Below, one piece after another: positions 8,006 through 17,366 of a stretch of 64,000 nt of DNA; the first letter of the stretch is position 1, and each line of letters opens with the position of its first letter. Source of the DNA: Elusimicrobiota bacterium (GTDB taxonomy: Bacteria > CG03 > SLGR01); assembly GCA_003553445.1 (NCBI GenBank), contig PWEK01000094.1, positions 1 to 64,000 on the forward strand. Reading direction: 5' to 3'. The translations under genes and the position numbers were made by a program. Below the pieces are notes generated by a model, which ran no database searches, was not told the DNA's origin, and saw only the letters and a program-made list of their open reading frames with translations.

Positions 8006-9180
8006 TTTTTAATTATTCTCTTTCTAAGTGATTTTCCATGCTCCAGTTTTTCAACACCCAAAAAATCAGCGATTGTCTGCCCGCAGTCAGAAAACTTAAT
8101 ATCACCGCCTAAATATGACGTTTCGGGAAAACTGCTGCCATAAAGAAGAAGCGGAACAAATTCCCTTGTATGGTCCGTGTGGCGCTTATGCTCAGGATCA
8201 CAGCCATGGTCAGCAGTTATCATAAGCAGTTCATTTTCATCCAGGAGCGACAATATTTCTTTAAATTTTTCATCAAACTCCTTAAGCGCTTTTGCGTATC
8301 CTTTCGTATCCCGGCGGTGCCCGTATAGAGAATCAAATTCAACGAGGTTTGCAATAATCAGTCCCTTTTCTTTTTTCTGTCTTTTTATTTCACGGGCTGT
8401 TTTATATACTCCATCCATATTATCTTTAGACTTTATCTCGGAAGTTAAACCCCGGTGCGCAAATATGTCACCAATTTTTCCTATTCCGGTCACAAACATC
8501 CCGCTGGAAGACACCCTCTGCAGCAGCGTATCCGCCGGAGGGGGGAGCGCATAATCCTTTCTGGCAGCGCCGTTACGCTTAAATTTTCCCTTTTTTCCGA
8601 AAAACGGCCTTGCTATTACTCGAGCCACTGCATTATCACCTGTAAGTATTTGCCTGGCTTTTTTACAGTATTCGTAAAGCCTCCGGTGATCCAGCACTTC
8701 TTCATGCGCGGCTATCTGAAAAACAGAATCCGCAGAAGTGTAAACTATCGGATAAGCTGTTTCAATATGAAGCTCTCCGAGTTCTTTAATTATTTCCGTT
8801 CCCGAGGCTGCGCGATTTCCAATTGTTTTTCTTCCAATGGATTTTTCAAATTTTTCAATCAGAAAATCCGGAAATCCGTCCGGGTAAACGGGAAATGAAA
8901 AGTCAAGCGGAACCCCTGCCAGCTCCCAGTGTCCGGTTATGGTGTCTTTACCGGGAGAAGTTTGATGCATTCTTCCCCAGAAACCCCTCGGGTTTTCCGT
9001 TTTGCAAGAGATATCCACAAGGTTTCCCAGTCCCAGGCTGCAGAGATTGGGGATATTAAGGCCAGTTTTCTGATACACATGCAGCAAAGTGTTTGCGCCG
9101 TCATCATTATACTTTCCGGCATCCGGCATTGCCCCTATCCCAAGGCTATCAAGAATAATAAGTATTACCCTTTCAACCAT
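8002..9180 (-). CDS. deoB: Phosphopentomutase
   Basis: Interconverts (deoxy)ribose-1-phosphate and the 5-phosphate using two Mn ions. 392 aa of the alkaline-phosphatase superfamily. The N-terminal metal site is LIILDSLGIGAMPDA, the phosphorylated residue lies in the DGANTL segment (normally a Thr), and the C-terminal metal residues are in MITADHGCDPEHKRHTDHTRE. It joins the phosphorylases encoded downstream to DeoC and transketolase encoded upstream. Confidence 0.95.
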   Translation of the reverse strand: MVERVILIILDSLGIGAMPDAGKYNDDGANTLLHVYQKTGLNIPNLCSLGLGNLVDISCKTENPRGFWGRMHQTSPGKDTITGHWELAGVPLDFSFPVYPDGFPDFLIEKFEKSIGRKTIGNRAASGTEIIKELGELHIETAYPIVYTSADSVFQIAAHEEVLDHRRLYEYCKKARQILTGDNAVARVIARPFFGKKGKFKRNGAARKDYALPPPADTLLQRVSSSGMFVTGIGKIGDIFAHRGLTSEIKSKDNMDGVYKTAREIKRQKKEKGLIIANLVEFDSLYGHRRDTKGYAKALKEFDEKFKEILSLLDENELLMITADHGCDPEHKRHTDHTREFVPLLLYGSSFPETSYLGGDIKFSDCGQTIADFLGVEKLEHGKSLRKRIIKK

Positions 9181-9192
9181 TAAAATTAACGT

Positions 9193-11223
9193 TTACGCTT
9201 CTTTTTTTCTTTCAAATAACTTTTTTGCCTTTTTTGCTATAAATTCAGCAACAAGCTCATATTCAATCATAAGTTCCCACGGGGCGCCGCTTTCACCAAA
9301 CTTATCCTTTACTCCAACCATATCCATCACAAGTGGAGAATTGTAATTCTTTGAGGTATTTATCTCTCCTGCGACTATGTTTCCGAAACCGCCTATCTGA
9401 TGTTCTTCAACTGTAATGACTGCACCGGTCTCCTCTGCAGCGCGCATTACCCCCTTTCTGTCCAAGGGCTTTACCGTATGCATGTCTAAAACCCTTGTTT
9501 CAATGCCGTATTCCTCTTTTAATATCCAGGCAGCCCTCATAGCTTCAGGAACCATCGGGCCGCATGCTATAAGAGACAGGTCTTCTTTTTCATTTTCATA
9601 TTCACTTGAAAGAGACCATTCAAAAGCATCAATGAAATTATCTTTCTCCCCCCGGAACCTTACAACATTTGCCTCCCCGAGTTTAAAAGGGGTCTCTTCC
9701 GTACAGACACAGGCGGTTGCCTCCCGGGCATAGCGGATTAAGGCCGGACCGTCTTTGTAAGCAACAGCCTTTGTGATTTTATATGTTTCAACAGCATCAC
9801 ACGGCACTGTTACCGTCATATTAGGCAGATAATTTGTTACAGCTATTTCTTCCAGCGCCTGATGAGTTGCTCCGTCCGCGCCTACCAGAAGCCCACCGTG
9901 AGCTCCCGCAATTTTCACATTAAAATTATTGTAGCAGACTGTGGTTCTTATCTGTTCCCAAGCCCTTCCCGTAGCAAAAACCCCGAAAGAACCGGCAAAA
10001 GAAATCTTACCTTCCTTAGCAAATCCCGAGGCAACCTGAATCATATTAGCCTCAGCTACACCTACACTGAAAAACCTTTTTTCTCTCTCCGGATTATTCT
10101 TATAAAAATGGTCCATTCTTATTGAACTCGTAATATCAGCCCCGTGAGCAACAAGACTGGTGTCTTCTCCTATTTCCTCCAGGGCTTTTCCGAAACCATT
10201 CCGTGTAGCATTCATCTCTGCCTTCATATTTTCAGATTTATTCCACCAGTACTCTTTTGAAAACGAAGGCAGTTTTTTCTGGATTTTCTCATCCACTTTT
10301 CTCTGATAATCCTCTGCAATCTTAAAAAATCTGTCAACTTCTCTCTCGTCTATATCGTAGCCTATATCCTGCAGCGCTATCTCCAGAGACTCCTCTCCAA
10401 TCCGGCCATCTTTTGGTGCGATACCATGGTAACCCACCGCGTGCTCGGCATATGAAACCCCTTTTCCTTTTATTGTATCAGCGATAATTACCGTCGGGTG
10501 ACCCTTGAAATTTTTAGCGGCTTCAAAAGACTCCAGTATCTCTTCCATATTGTGTCCGTCTATCTCTATCACGTTCCAGCAGAATGATTTGTATTTTTCC
10601 GCCAGTGAAGAAAGGCACATAACCTCTTCCGTCATCCCATCGATCTGAAGTTTATTGTGGTCAATTATCGCCACAAGGTTATCCAGCTTGTAATGAGCCG
10701 CGCACATAACAGCTTCCCACACGGAACCCTCATCCTGTTCCCCGTCTCCCATGATGCAGAAGCTCCTGTAATTTTTACCCTCGAGTCGCGCATTGAGGGC
10801 GCTTCCCACGGCAACGCCAAGTCCATGCCCGAGCGAACCGCTGGAAAACTCCACCCCCTTAACTTTTTTACTGTTGGGATGACCTTCAAATGGCGAACCG
10901 AATTTCCTCAGTGTCATCATCTTTTCAACAGGGAAATACCCGGCCACCCCTAAAGCTGAATATAAAGCCGGGGCTTTATGGCCGGCTGACCAGAATATCC
11001 TGTCTCTGTCCTCCCACCCTGGGTTATTCGGGTCATGAACCGCCACATTTAAATACAGCGCTGAGGCCATATCCATTATTGAAAGTGATCCCCCCGGGTG
11101 TCCCGATCCGGCTGCAGTAATTGCAATCATGTTATAAGCCCGCATCTCTTTTGCTTTTTCAATAAGCTCGTCTTTTTTATATTTTTTTACTACTCTACCT
11201 GATATAGAATCAACTATAGGCAT
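9193..11223 (-). CDS. tkt: Transketolase (single full-length chain)
   Basis: Thiamine-diphosphate enzyme moving two-carbon units between pentose and hexose phosphates. 676 aa. The N-terminal half has SGHPGGSL and the ThDP motif GDGEQDEGSVWEA...NHNKL-type (DHNKL). The C-terminal half has the pyrimidine-binding region with GVAEANMIQ and the regulatory domain ending KFGESGAPWEL. Many anaerobes split this protein into two genes; here the halves are fused. The ribosome-binding site is GGGAGG. A role in channelling salvage-derived pentose phosphates fits the position. Confidence 0.93.
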   Translation of the reverse strand: MPIVDSISGRVVKKYKKDELIEKAKEMRAYNMIAITAAGSGHPGGSLSIMDMASALYLNVAVHDPNNPGWEDRDRIFWSAGHKAPALYSALGVAGYFPVEKMMTLRKFGSPFEGHPNSKKVKGVEFSSGSLGHGLGVAVGSALNARLEGKNYRSFCIMGDGEQDEGSVWEAVMCAAHYKLDNLVAIIDHNKLQIDGMTEEVMCLSSLAEKYKSFCWNVIEIDGHNMEEILESFEAAKNFKGHPTVIIADTIKGKGVSYAEHAVGYHGIAPKDGRIGEESLEIALQDIGYDIDEREVDRFFKIAEDYQRKVDEKIQKKLPSFSKEYWWNKSENMKAEMNATRNGFGKALEEIGEDTSLVAHGADITSSIRMDHFYKNNPEREKRFFSVGVAEANMIQVASGFAKEGKISFAGSFGVFATGRAWEQIRTTVCYNNFNVKIAGAHGGLLVGADGATHQALEEIAVTNYLPNMTVTVPCDAVETYKITKAVAYKDGPALIRYAREATACVCTEETPFKLGEANVVRFRGEKDNFIDAFEWSLSSEYENEKEDLSLIACGPMVPEAMRAAWILKEEYGIETRVLDMHTVKPLDRKGVMRAAEETGAVITVEEHQIGGFGNIVAGEINTSKNYNSPLVMDMVGVKDKFGESGAPWELMIEYELVAEFIAKKAKKLFERKKEA

Positions 11224-11303
11224 TTTTCCTCCCGTGTACTTAATTATGTATACTTTTTCATCGAATTTTCAGATTTAACTTTTACAAAATTATTATAAAC
11301 TTA

Positions 11304-11681
11304 TCAAGAAGAAGAAAGTTTCTCTTCAATCTGCTTAAGCAGCGAATGGGAATCAAAGGGTTTCACCACATAACCGCTTGCGCCTGCCCTCAGACCCTTC
11401 ATTACTTCCATTTCCTGACCCAACGCCGAAAGCATTATTATTTCTATGCCCGAGGTTTCTGGGTTTGTCTTTATCTTTTCCGTTGCCTTAATGCCATCCA
11501 TCCGCGGCATCATAACGTCCATTAATATTAAATCCGGCATTTCTTCAGTCACCTTCTCAACCGCGGCTTCACCGTTTTTGCTGCTCACTACAGTATATCC
11601 ATTTCTTTTCAGCATAAAGGTCAATAATTTTACAGTTGTATCGTCATCCTCAACAAGCATTATCTTTCTTTTACTTATCAT
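11304..11681 (-). CDS. Single-domain response regulator (CheY-like)
   Basis: Receiver domain only, about 125 aa, with no output domain. The acidic pocket is EDDD near the N-terminus, the phosphoacceptor Asp is in LILMDVMMPRMDG, the switch Ser is in MLSALG and the conserved Lys is in YVVKPF. I chose ATG 11681 because GGAGAG lies 9 bases ahead of it; the in-frame ATG at 11696 would lie before that site. The gene overlaps the histidine kinase 3' end, so the two are a cognate pair. A receiver without output domain must act through protein contacts, possibly on the DnaA-like protein encoded upstream. Confidence 0.9.
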   Translation of the reverse strand: MISKRKIMLVEDDDTTVKLLTFMLKRNGYTVVSSKNGEAAVEKVTEEMPDLILMDVMMPRMDGIKATEKIKTNPETSGIEIIMLSALGQEMEVMKGLRAGASGYVVKPFDSHSLLKQIEEKLSSS

Positions 11682-13626
11682 TTTTTTTCTCTCCATCCGG
11701 ATTTTTATCCCGCAAGTATTTTCTATTCTTTACAGGAAGCAAAACATTTACCCTGGTCCCTGTTTTTTCCTTAGATTTAACCTCAATAGTTCCTCCATGC
11801 ACCTCAAATATACTCCGTGCAAGCGTAAGGCCGATTCCAATACCGTTAACGCTTCTTGTAACAGGATCCTCAAGCTGAAAAAATTCTTCAAAAATACGGC
11901 TGTTCATATCTTCATCTATTCCTATACCATTATCTTTAATTACTGTTTCAAAAAAATCCCCCCTGTGCTTCGTTTTTATGTTTATACTGCCTCCGATTTT
12001 GTTAAATTTCACAGCATTTGAAACCAGCTGCCTTACTGCTTTTTTTATTTTTTCTGCATCCACATAAACATCGCCAATTTTTCTGTCTTTTTTTATTGTG
12101 AATTTTATATTTTTCCTTTCCAGTTCATCCGAAAATTCACTGCAAACATCTTCTATGAGATTATTCCATTGAATTTTTTCTCTCTTAATCTCCAGATCAC
12201 CCTTTCTCAAACTTACAAAATCAATAATGCTGTCTATCTTCTCCCCCAGCAAACGGGCCGAATCCAGAATGTTTTTAAAGCAGCTCTTCTGCTCCTCGGT
12301 TAAATCCCCTGTTTGGCCCTCATACATCACTTCGGAAAATCCCTTTATGGTTGTAAGCGGGGTACGCAACTCATGAGATATTAAAGCGATGAAATTATTT
12401 TTCACCTCATTTAACTCCTTAAGCCTTACATTATCTTCCGTTATAACCGATATCATCCTGTTCCTTTCGATATATTCCGCTAAACGGCTGCTGTAAAGGG
12501 TTAATGTGTTTAGCTCATTTTGTGAAAAACTTTTACTTTTCTTCTTTATTCCTCCAATCATAAGGCCTTTTGTTTTTTCTCCTACTTTTGCGGGAACAAC
12601 AAATATCTTTCTGAAGGAAAGCTTATTGAAAACACTCATTATTTCATCCGGAGCATTAATATCCTTTGCAGCTTTTACACCATTGTTCTTACTTAAAAAC
12701 TCTTTTTTAAGCGCAGGCTTGTTTTCCATGCTGAACTTGCTGTCAAAACTTGAAAAAACATAGTTGAACAAACCGTTATTCAGCTCAAAGTAGGCAGCTT
12801 CACTTACTTTCATGACCCTTTTTATCTCAGCAAAAACCTCCCGGAAAGCGCCTTTGACATCGCCTGCAGCGAAAACCCTTACTGAAAGGTTATAAAGCGA
12901 TTTTAGTTCTTTTACCCTGTTTATCAATCTAATATTTGTTTTTGTAAGTTCATCGGCAGCAGTATCCACCTCCTGGCGTGTTTTACGGGTCATATTCTCC
13001 ATTTCCCGGCTTTTTGAAGAGTTTTCATACAGCTGCTGTATCTGCCGGCCTAAAGCAATGTAGTTACTGAATCCGCTGCCTTTAAATAACCTTCTGCTGC
13101 GGGCAGCTACTGATATTATACCAAATAAAAGCCTGCCTTCCATCATTGGAATATGAAGGACAGGCCCGCTTCCCGCAAACTCAAAACCGGCAGGGTGTTT
13201 TTCAGAAACCACCGGGTTTTCAAAACTTTCAATCTCTCTGCCGATATAATCATTTAAATTGTAAAAAGAGGCATCTTCTCCGCTCAAATCTCCCCTTGTG
13301 ATATGTAGGCGAAAACGCCCTTCGGGCTCCTTCAGCATTACCCAGGCGGCTTCGATTCCCTCCATTTCACATAACTCCTCTAAAATCACACCGGTTATTT
13401 TTTTTATACCGAAAATACTGGATGTGAAACTCATATTTGAACAGACTGTATTGAAAAGCTCTTTCCATTGCAGTTCCCTTAATATCTCCCGCTCCCAGAA
13501 TTTAAAGGCTATGAAAAGAACAATAAAGGCGACGAACGCCCCTGAAGCATACCGCCAATCCGCTAAATACCCTATCAAAGCGGCTGCGGTCAGAAAGATT
13601 ATAGTTAATGTTCTTTTTTTGCACAT
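11671..13626 (-). CDS. Membrane sensor histidine kinase with GAF-like domains
   Basis: 651 aa. Two N-terminal hydrophobic helices (about 8-42), a GAF-like region (about 60-200), a coiled coil, a second GAF-like region (about 240-390), HisKA with phosphoacceptor His in ALISHELRTPLTT, then HATPase_c with N box (QLVSNAVKFN), G1 (DNGIGID) and G2 (GIGIGLTLA). No extracytoplasmic sensor is apparent, so the signal is probably cytoplasmic. It overlaps the DnaA-like gene by 22 nt and the response regulator by 11 nt, implying one translational unit of three genes. Confidence 0.9.
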   Translation of the reverse strand: MCKKRTLTIIFLTAAALIGYLADWRYASGAFVAFIVLFIAFKFWEREILRELQWKELFNTVCSNMSFTSSIFGIKKITGVILEELCEMEGIEAAWVMLKEPEGRFRLHITRGDLSGEDASFYNLNDYIGREIESFENPVVSEKHPAGFEFAGSGPVLHIPMMEGRLLFGIISVAARSRRLFKGSGFSNYIALGRQIQQLYENSSKSREMENMTRKTRQEVDTAADELTKTNIRLINRVKELKSLYNLSVRVFAAGDVKGAFREVFAEIKRVMKVSEAAYFELNNGLFNYVFSSFDSKFSMENKPALKKEFLSKNNGVKAAKDINAPDEIMSVFNKLSFRKIFVVPAKVGEKTKGLMIGGIKKKSKSFSQNELNTLTLYSSRLAEYIERNRMISVITEDNVRLKELNEVKNNFIALISHELRTPLTTIKGFSEVMYEGQTGDLTEEQKSCFKNILDSARLLGEKIDSIIDFVSLRKGDLEIKREKIQWNNLIEDVCSEFSDELERKNIKFTIKKDRKIGDVYVDAEKIKKAVRQLVSNAVKFNKIGGSINIKTKHRGDFFETVIKDNGIGIDEDMNSRIFEEFFQLEDPVTRSVNGIGIGLTLARSIFEVHGGTIEVKSKEKTGTRVNVLLPVKNRKYLRDKNPDGEKKNDK

Positions 13627-15635
13627 ATTGCTATATCAAGCATCAAATTCAATGCATCGCTCTCTTTAATCTTTTCACAGGGAAGCGTCTCATAGGGCAT
13701 TACCGCTTCATCCATCGCCTTGGATATCTCTTTTTTGAAGACAGATGAAGAAATACCCGAACCTTCGGGAGGCTCCAAACAGATTGCTATATCAACATCG
13801 TTATTATCGGCCAGATGCGCGAACTTGCTGAAATTAAGGTCTTTCTCCGAAGAGAACCTATGAGTAAACTGAGGAACAATATAAAAGTTAAACCTTTTCT
13901 GAGAAGCAAGTTTCTTTAATTTTTCAACAATATACATAAAAACATTATCCGTATTCACCGGAAGAAAATAAGCTGCTTTTATCTTTCTGATTTCCTTTTT
14001 TTTGTTACCGATTATCATATTTTCATATTTCTTTGAATCACCGGCCTCATCCTTTTCTCCCTTTCCAGTCTTTGGCTTTTCTTTTTCAGGTTCAACTTTA
14101 CTTATTTTTTCTTCTTTTTTTTCAGGAATTTCTTCTTTTTTCTCTTTTACCCCTGAATTCTGCCTGGGCGGGGGAGGATTGGAAGATGGCGGGTTCTCCT
14201 GCCTTTCATACTCTTTGCACCTGTCGCAATAAAATCTATCGTACTGCTTTATAAAACGCAACGGATATGAACACCTTCCGCAGAACCTTCCCACCTGGTT
14301 TTGCGGAGGGGGAGGCGGATATGGCTGCTGATGAGAAGGAAAACGCTGAGGACCCTGCTGCGCAAATTCCGCATAGACGCCGCAGTTTGAACAGTACCAC
14401 CTTTTATACTGGGGAACATATACCAGCGGAGACATACACATACTGCAATTATGCATAGTACCCTGCGAGCCTCCGGGCGGAGGCGGGGGAGGAGGAGGCG
14501 GAGGTGGCGGTTGTTGATTATATCCGTAAGACTGCTGGGGCTCCTGCCTGGGTTCGGGTTCGGGCCGGGGTTTTACTTTCGGCTTATCTGTCTCCGAATC
14601 CTCTTCATCTTCATCTGCGGGTATTATGTTTTTTATTATGTCTTTTATCAGATCAAGCGACATTTCCTCCTGGGAGAGATTCTTGTAAGCGCTTATACGG
14701 TTGATTATGCCCTCGAGTTCCCTTATGTTGGATGTCAGCCTTTCAGCTATATAATCGCTGATATCTTCGGAGAGCTTCAAGCCTGATTGCTGGGCTTTCC
14801 TGTTAAGTATGGCTTTTCTGGTCTCAAAATTAGGGGCCTTTATATCGGCGGTCAGCCCCCATTCAAAACGGGATTTCAACCTCTCCTCAAGTGTTACCAG
14901 CTTTTTAGGCGGCTTATCAGAGGTCATAACTATCTGCTTGCTTATCTCGTGCATACCGTTAAATATGTGGAAAAACTCCTCCTGGGTTGAATCTGACTGC
15001 TCAAGAAACTGAATATCATCAATTAAAAGCAAATCAACCTTCTTGTACCAATTTCTGACCTCTTTCAACCTGTTTTTTTCAATGCCTTCAACAACTTCGT
15101 TTATAAATTCCTGTGTGCTTATGTAAATTACATTTAACCGGGGGTGTTTATTCTTTACATAATTTCCAATTGCCTGCATCAAATGAGTTTTCCCCAGGCC
15201 AACCCCTCCGTAAATAAAAAGAGGGTTGTAATTTTTTCCGGGGCTTTCCGCCACGGCCTTACTCGCCGCATAAGTGAACCTCGTATTTGCCCCCACAACA
15301 AAAGAGTCGAAACTGTAGTTTTTATTAAGCTTGCTTGTAATACCATTTTCCGGCGCTTCATCAGATGAAGGAGCCTCTCCTTTTTTTCCGGCATAGTTCT
15401 TTGTTACTTTACTCAGCTGCATTTTCAGCTTATCAAGCAGTTCATCTTCTATGTCATATAAAAAAAGCGACCAGTCATATTTTTTTTCGGGTGATGGAAA
15501 AGGCCTGCTGCTTACTTTGCTTAACTTCTCTACTATTCTATCTATGTCTTTTTTGTCCCCGGCCAGATTGAGTTTATACCTTTTTCTGGATTTCGGAACC
15601 GGAGAATGTTCAAAATTATACTCTTTTAAAGCCAC
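13605..15635 (-). CDS. DnaA-type AAA+ ATPase with poly-Pro and two zinc ribbons, lacking the DnaA DNA-binding domain
   Basis: 676 aa. Residues 1-80 are a small domain unlike DnaA domain I. The DnaA AAA+ core spans about 105-335: Walker A GGVGLGKT (143-150), Walker B LLLIDD (202-207), sensor 1 MTSD (237-240), arginine-finger box with R256, sensor 2 NIRELEG (R305). Where DnaA has its helix-turn-helix domain IV, this protein has an acidic/Pro linker, twelve consecutive Pro (376-387) and two zinc ribbons of identical spacing, C-x2-C-x14-C-x2-C (C397/400/415/418 and C452/455/470/473). A Lys/Glu-rich linker and an unrecognised alpha/beta domain (about 550-676) close it. It is coupled to a histidine kinase and response regulator and is not the replication initiator. 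Role unknown. Confidence 0.85.
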   Translation of the reverse strand: MALKEYNFEHSPVPKSRKRYKLNLAGDKKDIDRIVEKLSKVSSRPFPSPEKKYDWSLFLYDIEDELLDKLKMQLSKVTKNYAGKKGEAPSSDEAPENGITSKLNKNYSFDSFVVGANTRFTYAASKAVAESPGKNYNPLFIYGGVGLGKTHLMQAIGNYVKNKHPRLNVIYISTQEFINEVVEGIEKNRLKEVRNWYKKVDLLLIDDIQFLEQSDSTQEEFFHIFNGMHEISKQIVMTSDKPPKKLVTLEERLKSRFEWGLTADIKAPNFETRKAILNRKAQQSGLKLSEDISDYIAERLTSNIRELEGIINRISAYKNLSQEEMSLDLIKDIIKNIIPADEDEEDSETDKPKVKPRPEPEPRQEPQQSYGYNQQPPPPPPPPPPPPGGSQGTMHNCSMCMSPLVYVPQYKRWYCSNCGVYAEFAQQGPQRFPSHQQPYPPPPPQNQVGRFCGRCSYPLRFIKQYDRFYCDRCKEYERQENPPSSNPPPPRQNSGVKEKKEEIPEKKEEKISKVEPEKEKPKTGKGEKDEAGDSKKYENMIIGNKKKEIRKIKAAYFLPVNTDNVFMYIVEKLKKLASQKRFNFYIVPQFTHRFSSEKDLNFSKFAHLADNNDVDIAICLEPPEGSGISSSVFKKEISKAMDEAVMPYETLPCEKIKESDALNLMLDIAICAKKEH

Positions 15636-15645
15636 TTATCTGCCT

Positions 15646-16248
15646 TTATAATATAAAATCATTCCCAATATTTTTTAATACTTCCTTGTAATTTGATTCA
15701 AAATTCTTTTCAATCCGGTCTTTTCTGCATTTCAATTCCTTTAATTCCGAATTCTGCACACCTGATTCATTTACCGAACAGTTTATCATTCCGCCTGAAT
15801 AGGCCACCCTGGAAAATTCAAGAGCCATTTTTACATCCGTAATTATATTTTTCATTTTTCCCAGCGGGGATTTTAAAATTAATTTTGACAGTTTTTCCGC
15901 GGCAGAAGAGATATTAAGCGATACCTGAGCTGCTTCATACATAGCCTTGCTGAGGCCGCTTCCCTTTTTTTTGTAATTTTTAATTACGGATAAAAACTTT
16001 TCGCTATCCTGCTCTGCCAGCTCCATAGACTCCTCTCTAAGCTCAAGCAGCCCCTTTTCTAAATTGATTGACTCCGCATCTTCCGGATTCTTTTTAAGCA
16101 CCGCTATTCTAAGAGACATCAGCATTAGCGAGCATCCCAGCGCATTTGCCAGCCCTGCGGCATTCCCTCCTCCGGGAGTAGGTTTATCTGAAGAAAGAGA
16201 ATCAATATACTCTCTTATAGTTAACTTTTCCTGCATACGCTCCCGCAC
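15646..16248 (-). CDS. Cyclodeaminase / methenyl-THF cyclohydrolase family protein
   Basis: 200-aa all-helical protein of the formimidoyltetrahydrofolate cyclodeaminase (FTCD C-terminal) family, also used as methenyl-THF cyclohydrolase (FchA) in anaerobes. Signature PTPGGGNAAGLANALG near the N-terminus, and a conserved SGMIN-type segment (YSGGMINCSVN). No fused formiminotransferase domain is present, so a one-carbon role in folate metabolism is more likely than histidine breakdown. It overlaps deoC by 28 nt. ATG 16236 is an alternative to the GTG at 16248. Confidence 0.8.
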   Translation of the reverse strand: MRERMQEKLTIREYIDSLSSDKPTPGGGNAAGLANALGCSLMLMSLRIAVLKKNPEDAESINLEKGLLELREESMELAEQDSEKFLSVIKNYKKKGSGLSKAMYEAAQVSLNISSAAEKLSKLILKSPLGKMKNIITDVKMALEFSRVAYSGGMINCSVNESGVQNSELKELKCRKDRIEKNFESNYKEVLKNIGNDFIL

Positions 16249-16913
16249 TTAATGATATTTATTGAAGATGACGTTCCTATCCTGTCAGCTCCTGCATTTA
16301 TTAACCCCCTTGCCTGTTCTGCTGTTCTTATTCCTCCGGAAGCCTTTATCTTTACCCGAGGAGACAGGACATTTCTGATAATTTCTATGTCTTTAACTGT
16401 CGCTCCCCGAGTGCCGTATCCTGTAGATGTTTTAACATAGTCAGCTCCCGCTTCCTCTGCTATCACGCTTGCTCTTTCTATCAGTTTTTCATCCAGCAGA
16501 GAGGTTTCGATAATCACTTTCAATACCTTACCGGGAATTTTCTTTCTTACCTCTTCAATGTCCTTTCTTGCCTGAGTATACCTTTCTGACTTTAAATAGC
16601 CGATATTAGCAACCATGTCTATTTCATCTGCGCCGTCCTCAACGGCATTATGCGACTCATGGGCTTTCACATCCGAAACTGAGCCGCCGAGAGGAAAGCC
16701 GCACACAGAAACAACTCTTATACGGCTTTTTTTAAGAAGTTTAAAAGCTAAAGAAACATAAGCCGGACTTACACAAACAGCCGCAAATTTATATTTTTCC
16801 GCCTGGATGCATATGCGTCTTATGTCATTCTCGCCCGCATCAGCTTTCAGAAGAGTGTGCTCAATATGCTTTGCAATATCTGCATTTTTTTTATTCAATA
16901 TCCTCATCCTCAA
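16221..16913 (-). CDS. deoC: Deoxyribose-phosphate aldolase
   Basis: Class I aldolase splitting 2-deoxyribose-5-phosphate into acetaldehyde and glyceraldehyde-3-phosphate. 230-aa TIM barrel. The Schiff-base Lys is in YVKTSTGYGTRGAT, the proton-relay Lys in VKIKASGGI, and the conserved Asp in DEIDMVANIG. It processes the deoxyribose-5-phosphate made by DeoB; its glyceraldehyde-3-phosphate can go to TpiA, encoded two genes upstream. It overlaps rpiB by 23 nt. Confidence 0.95.
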   Translation of the reverse strand: MRMRILNKKNADIAKHIEHTLLKADAGENDIRRICIQAEKYKFAAVCVSPAYVSLAFKLLKKSRIRVVSVCGFPLGGSVSDVKAHESHNAVEDGADEIDMVANIGYLKSERYTQARKDIEEVRKKIPGKVLKVIIETSLLDEKLIERASVIAEEAGADYVKTSTGYGTRGATVKDIEIIRNVLSPRVKIKASGGIRTAEQARGLINAGADRIGTSSSINIIKCGSVCRKS

Positions 16914-17340
16914 GTTTCATCATAAATTCAATCCGCCTGTTATGGCGTCCGCCTTCAAATTCGGAATTTAAAAATTTTTCTACAATTTCCTCGGCATATT
17001 TTTTCCCTGTATAATCAGCGCCTATACATACTATATTTGCATTATTATGGCGAACCGTGATTTCGGCGTCCCTGGGCTCCCTGGCAAGGGCAGCCCGTAT
17101 GCCTTTAACCTTATTTGCAGCCATACACATCCCCAGACCGCTTCCGCAAATAAGGATACCTTTTCTTACCCTTCCGTTGGAAACAGCATCCGAAACCTTT
17201 TTTGCATACTTTGGATAATCAACCGAATCCCCGCTTTGAGCCCCAAAATCACAAACCTCGTGCCCGGAAGATTCAAGAGAAGACTTTAATGCTTCCTTAA
17301 GTTTAAAACCCCTGTGATCAGAACCAATCGCTATTTTCAC
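16891..17340 (-). CDS. rpiB: Ribose-5-phosphate isomerase B
   Basis: Interconverts ribose-5-phosphate and ribulose-5-phosphate. 149 aa; RpiB/LacAB fold with IGSDHRGF at the N-terminus, the active-site loop GILICGSGLGMCMAANK (catalytic Cys in ICGSG) and RHNNANI. The tail is a few residues longer than most and ends in acidic residues. It has a 3' overlap with deoC and lies 27 nt after tpiA. Confidence 0.95.
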   Translation of the reverse strand: MKIAIGSDHRGFKLKEALKSSLESSGHEVCDFGAQSGDSVDYPKYAKKVSDAVSNGRVRKGILICGSGLGMCMAANKVKGIRAALAREPRDAEITVRHNNANIVCIGADYTGKKYAEEIVEKFLNSEFEGGRHNRRIEFMMKLEDEDIE

Positions 17341-17366
17341 CTAAACCCTCCACTGTATTTCATATT

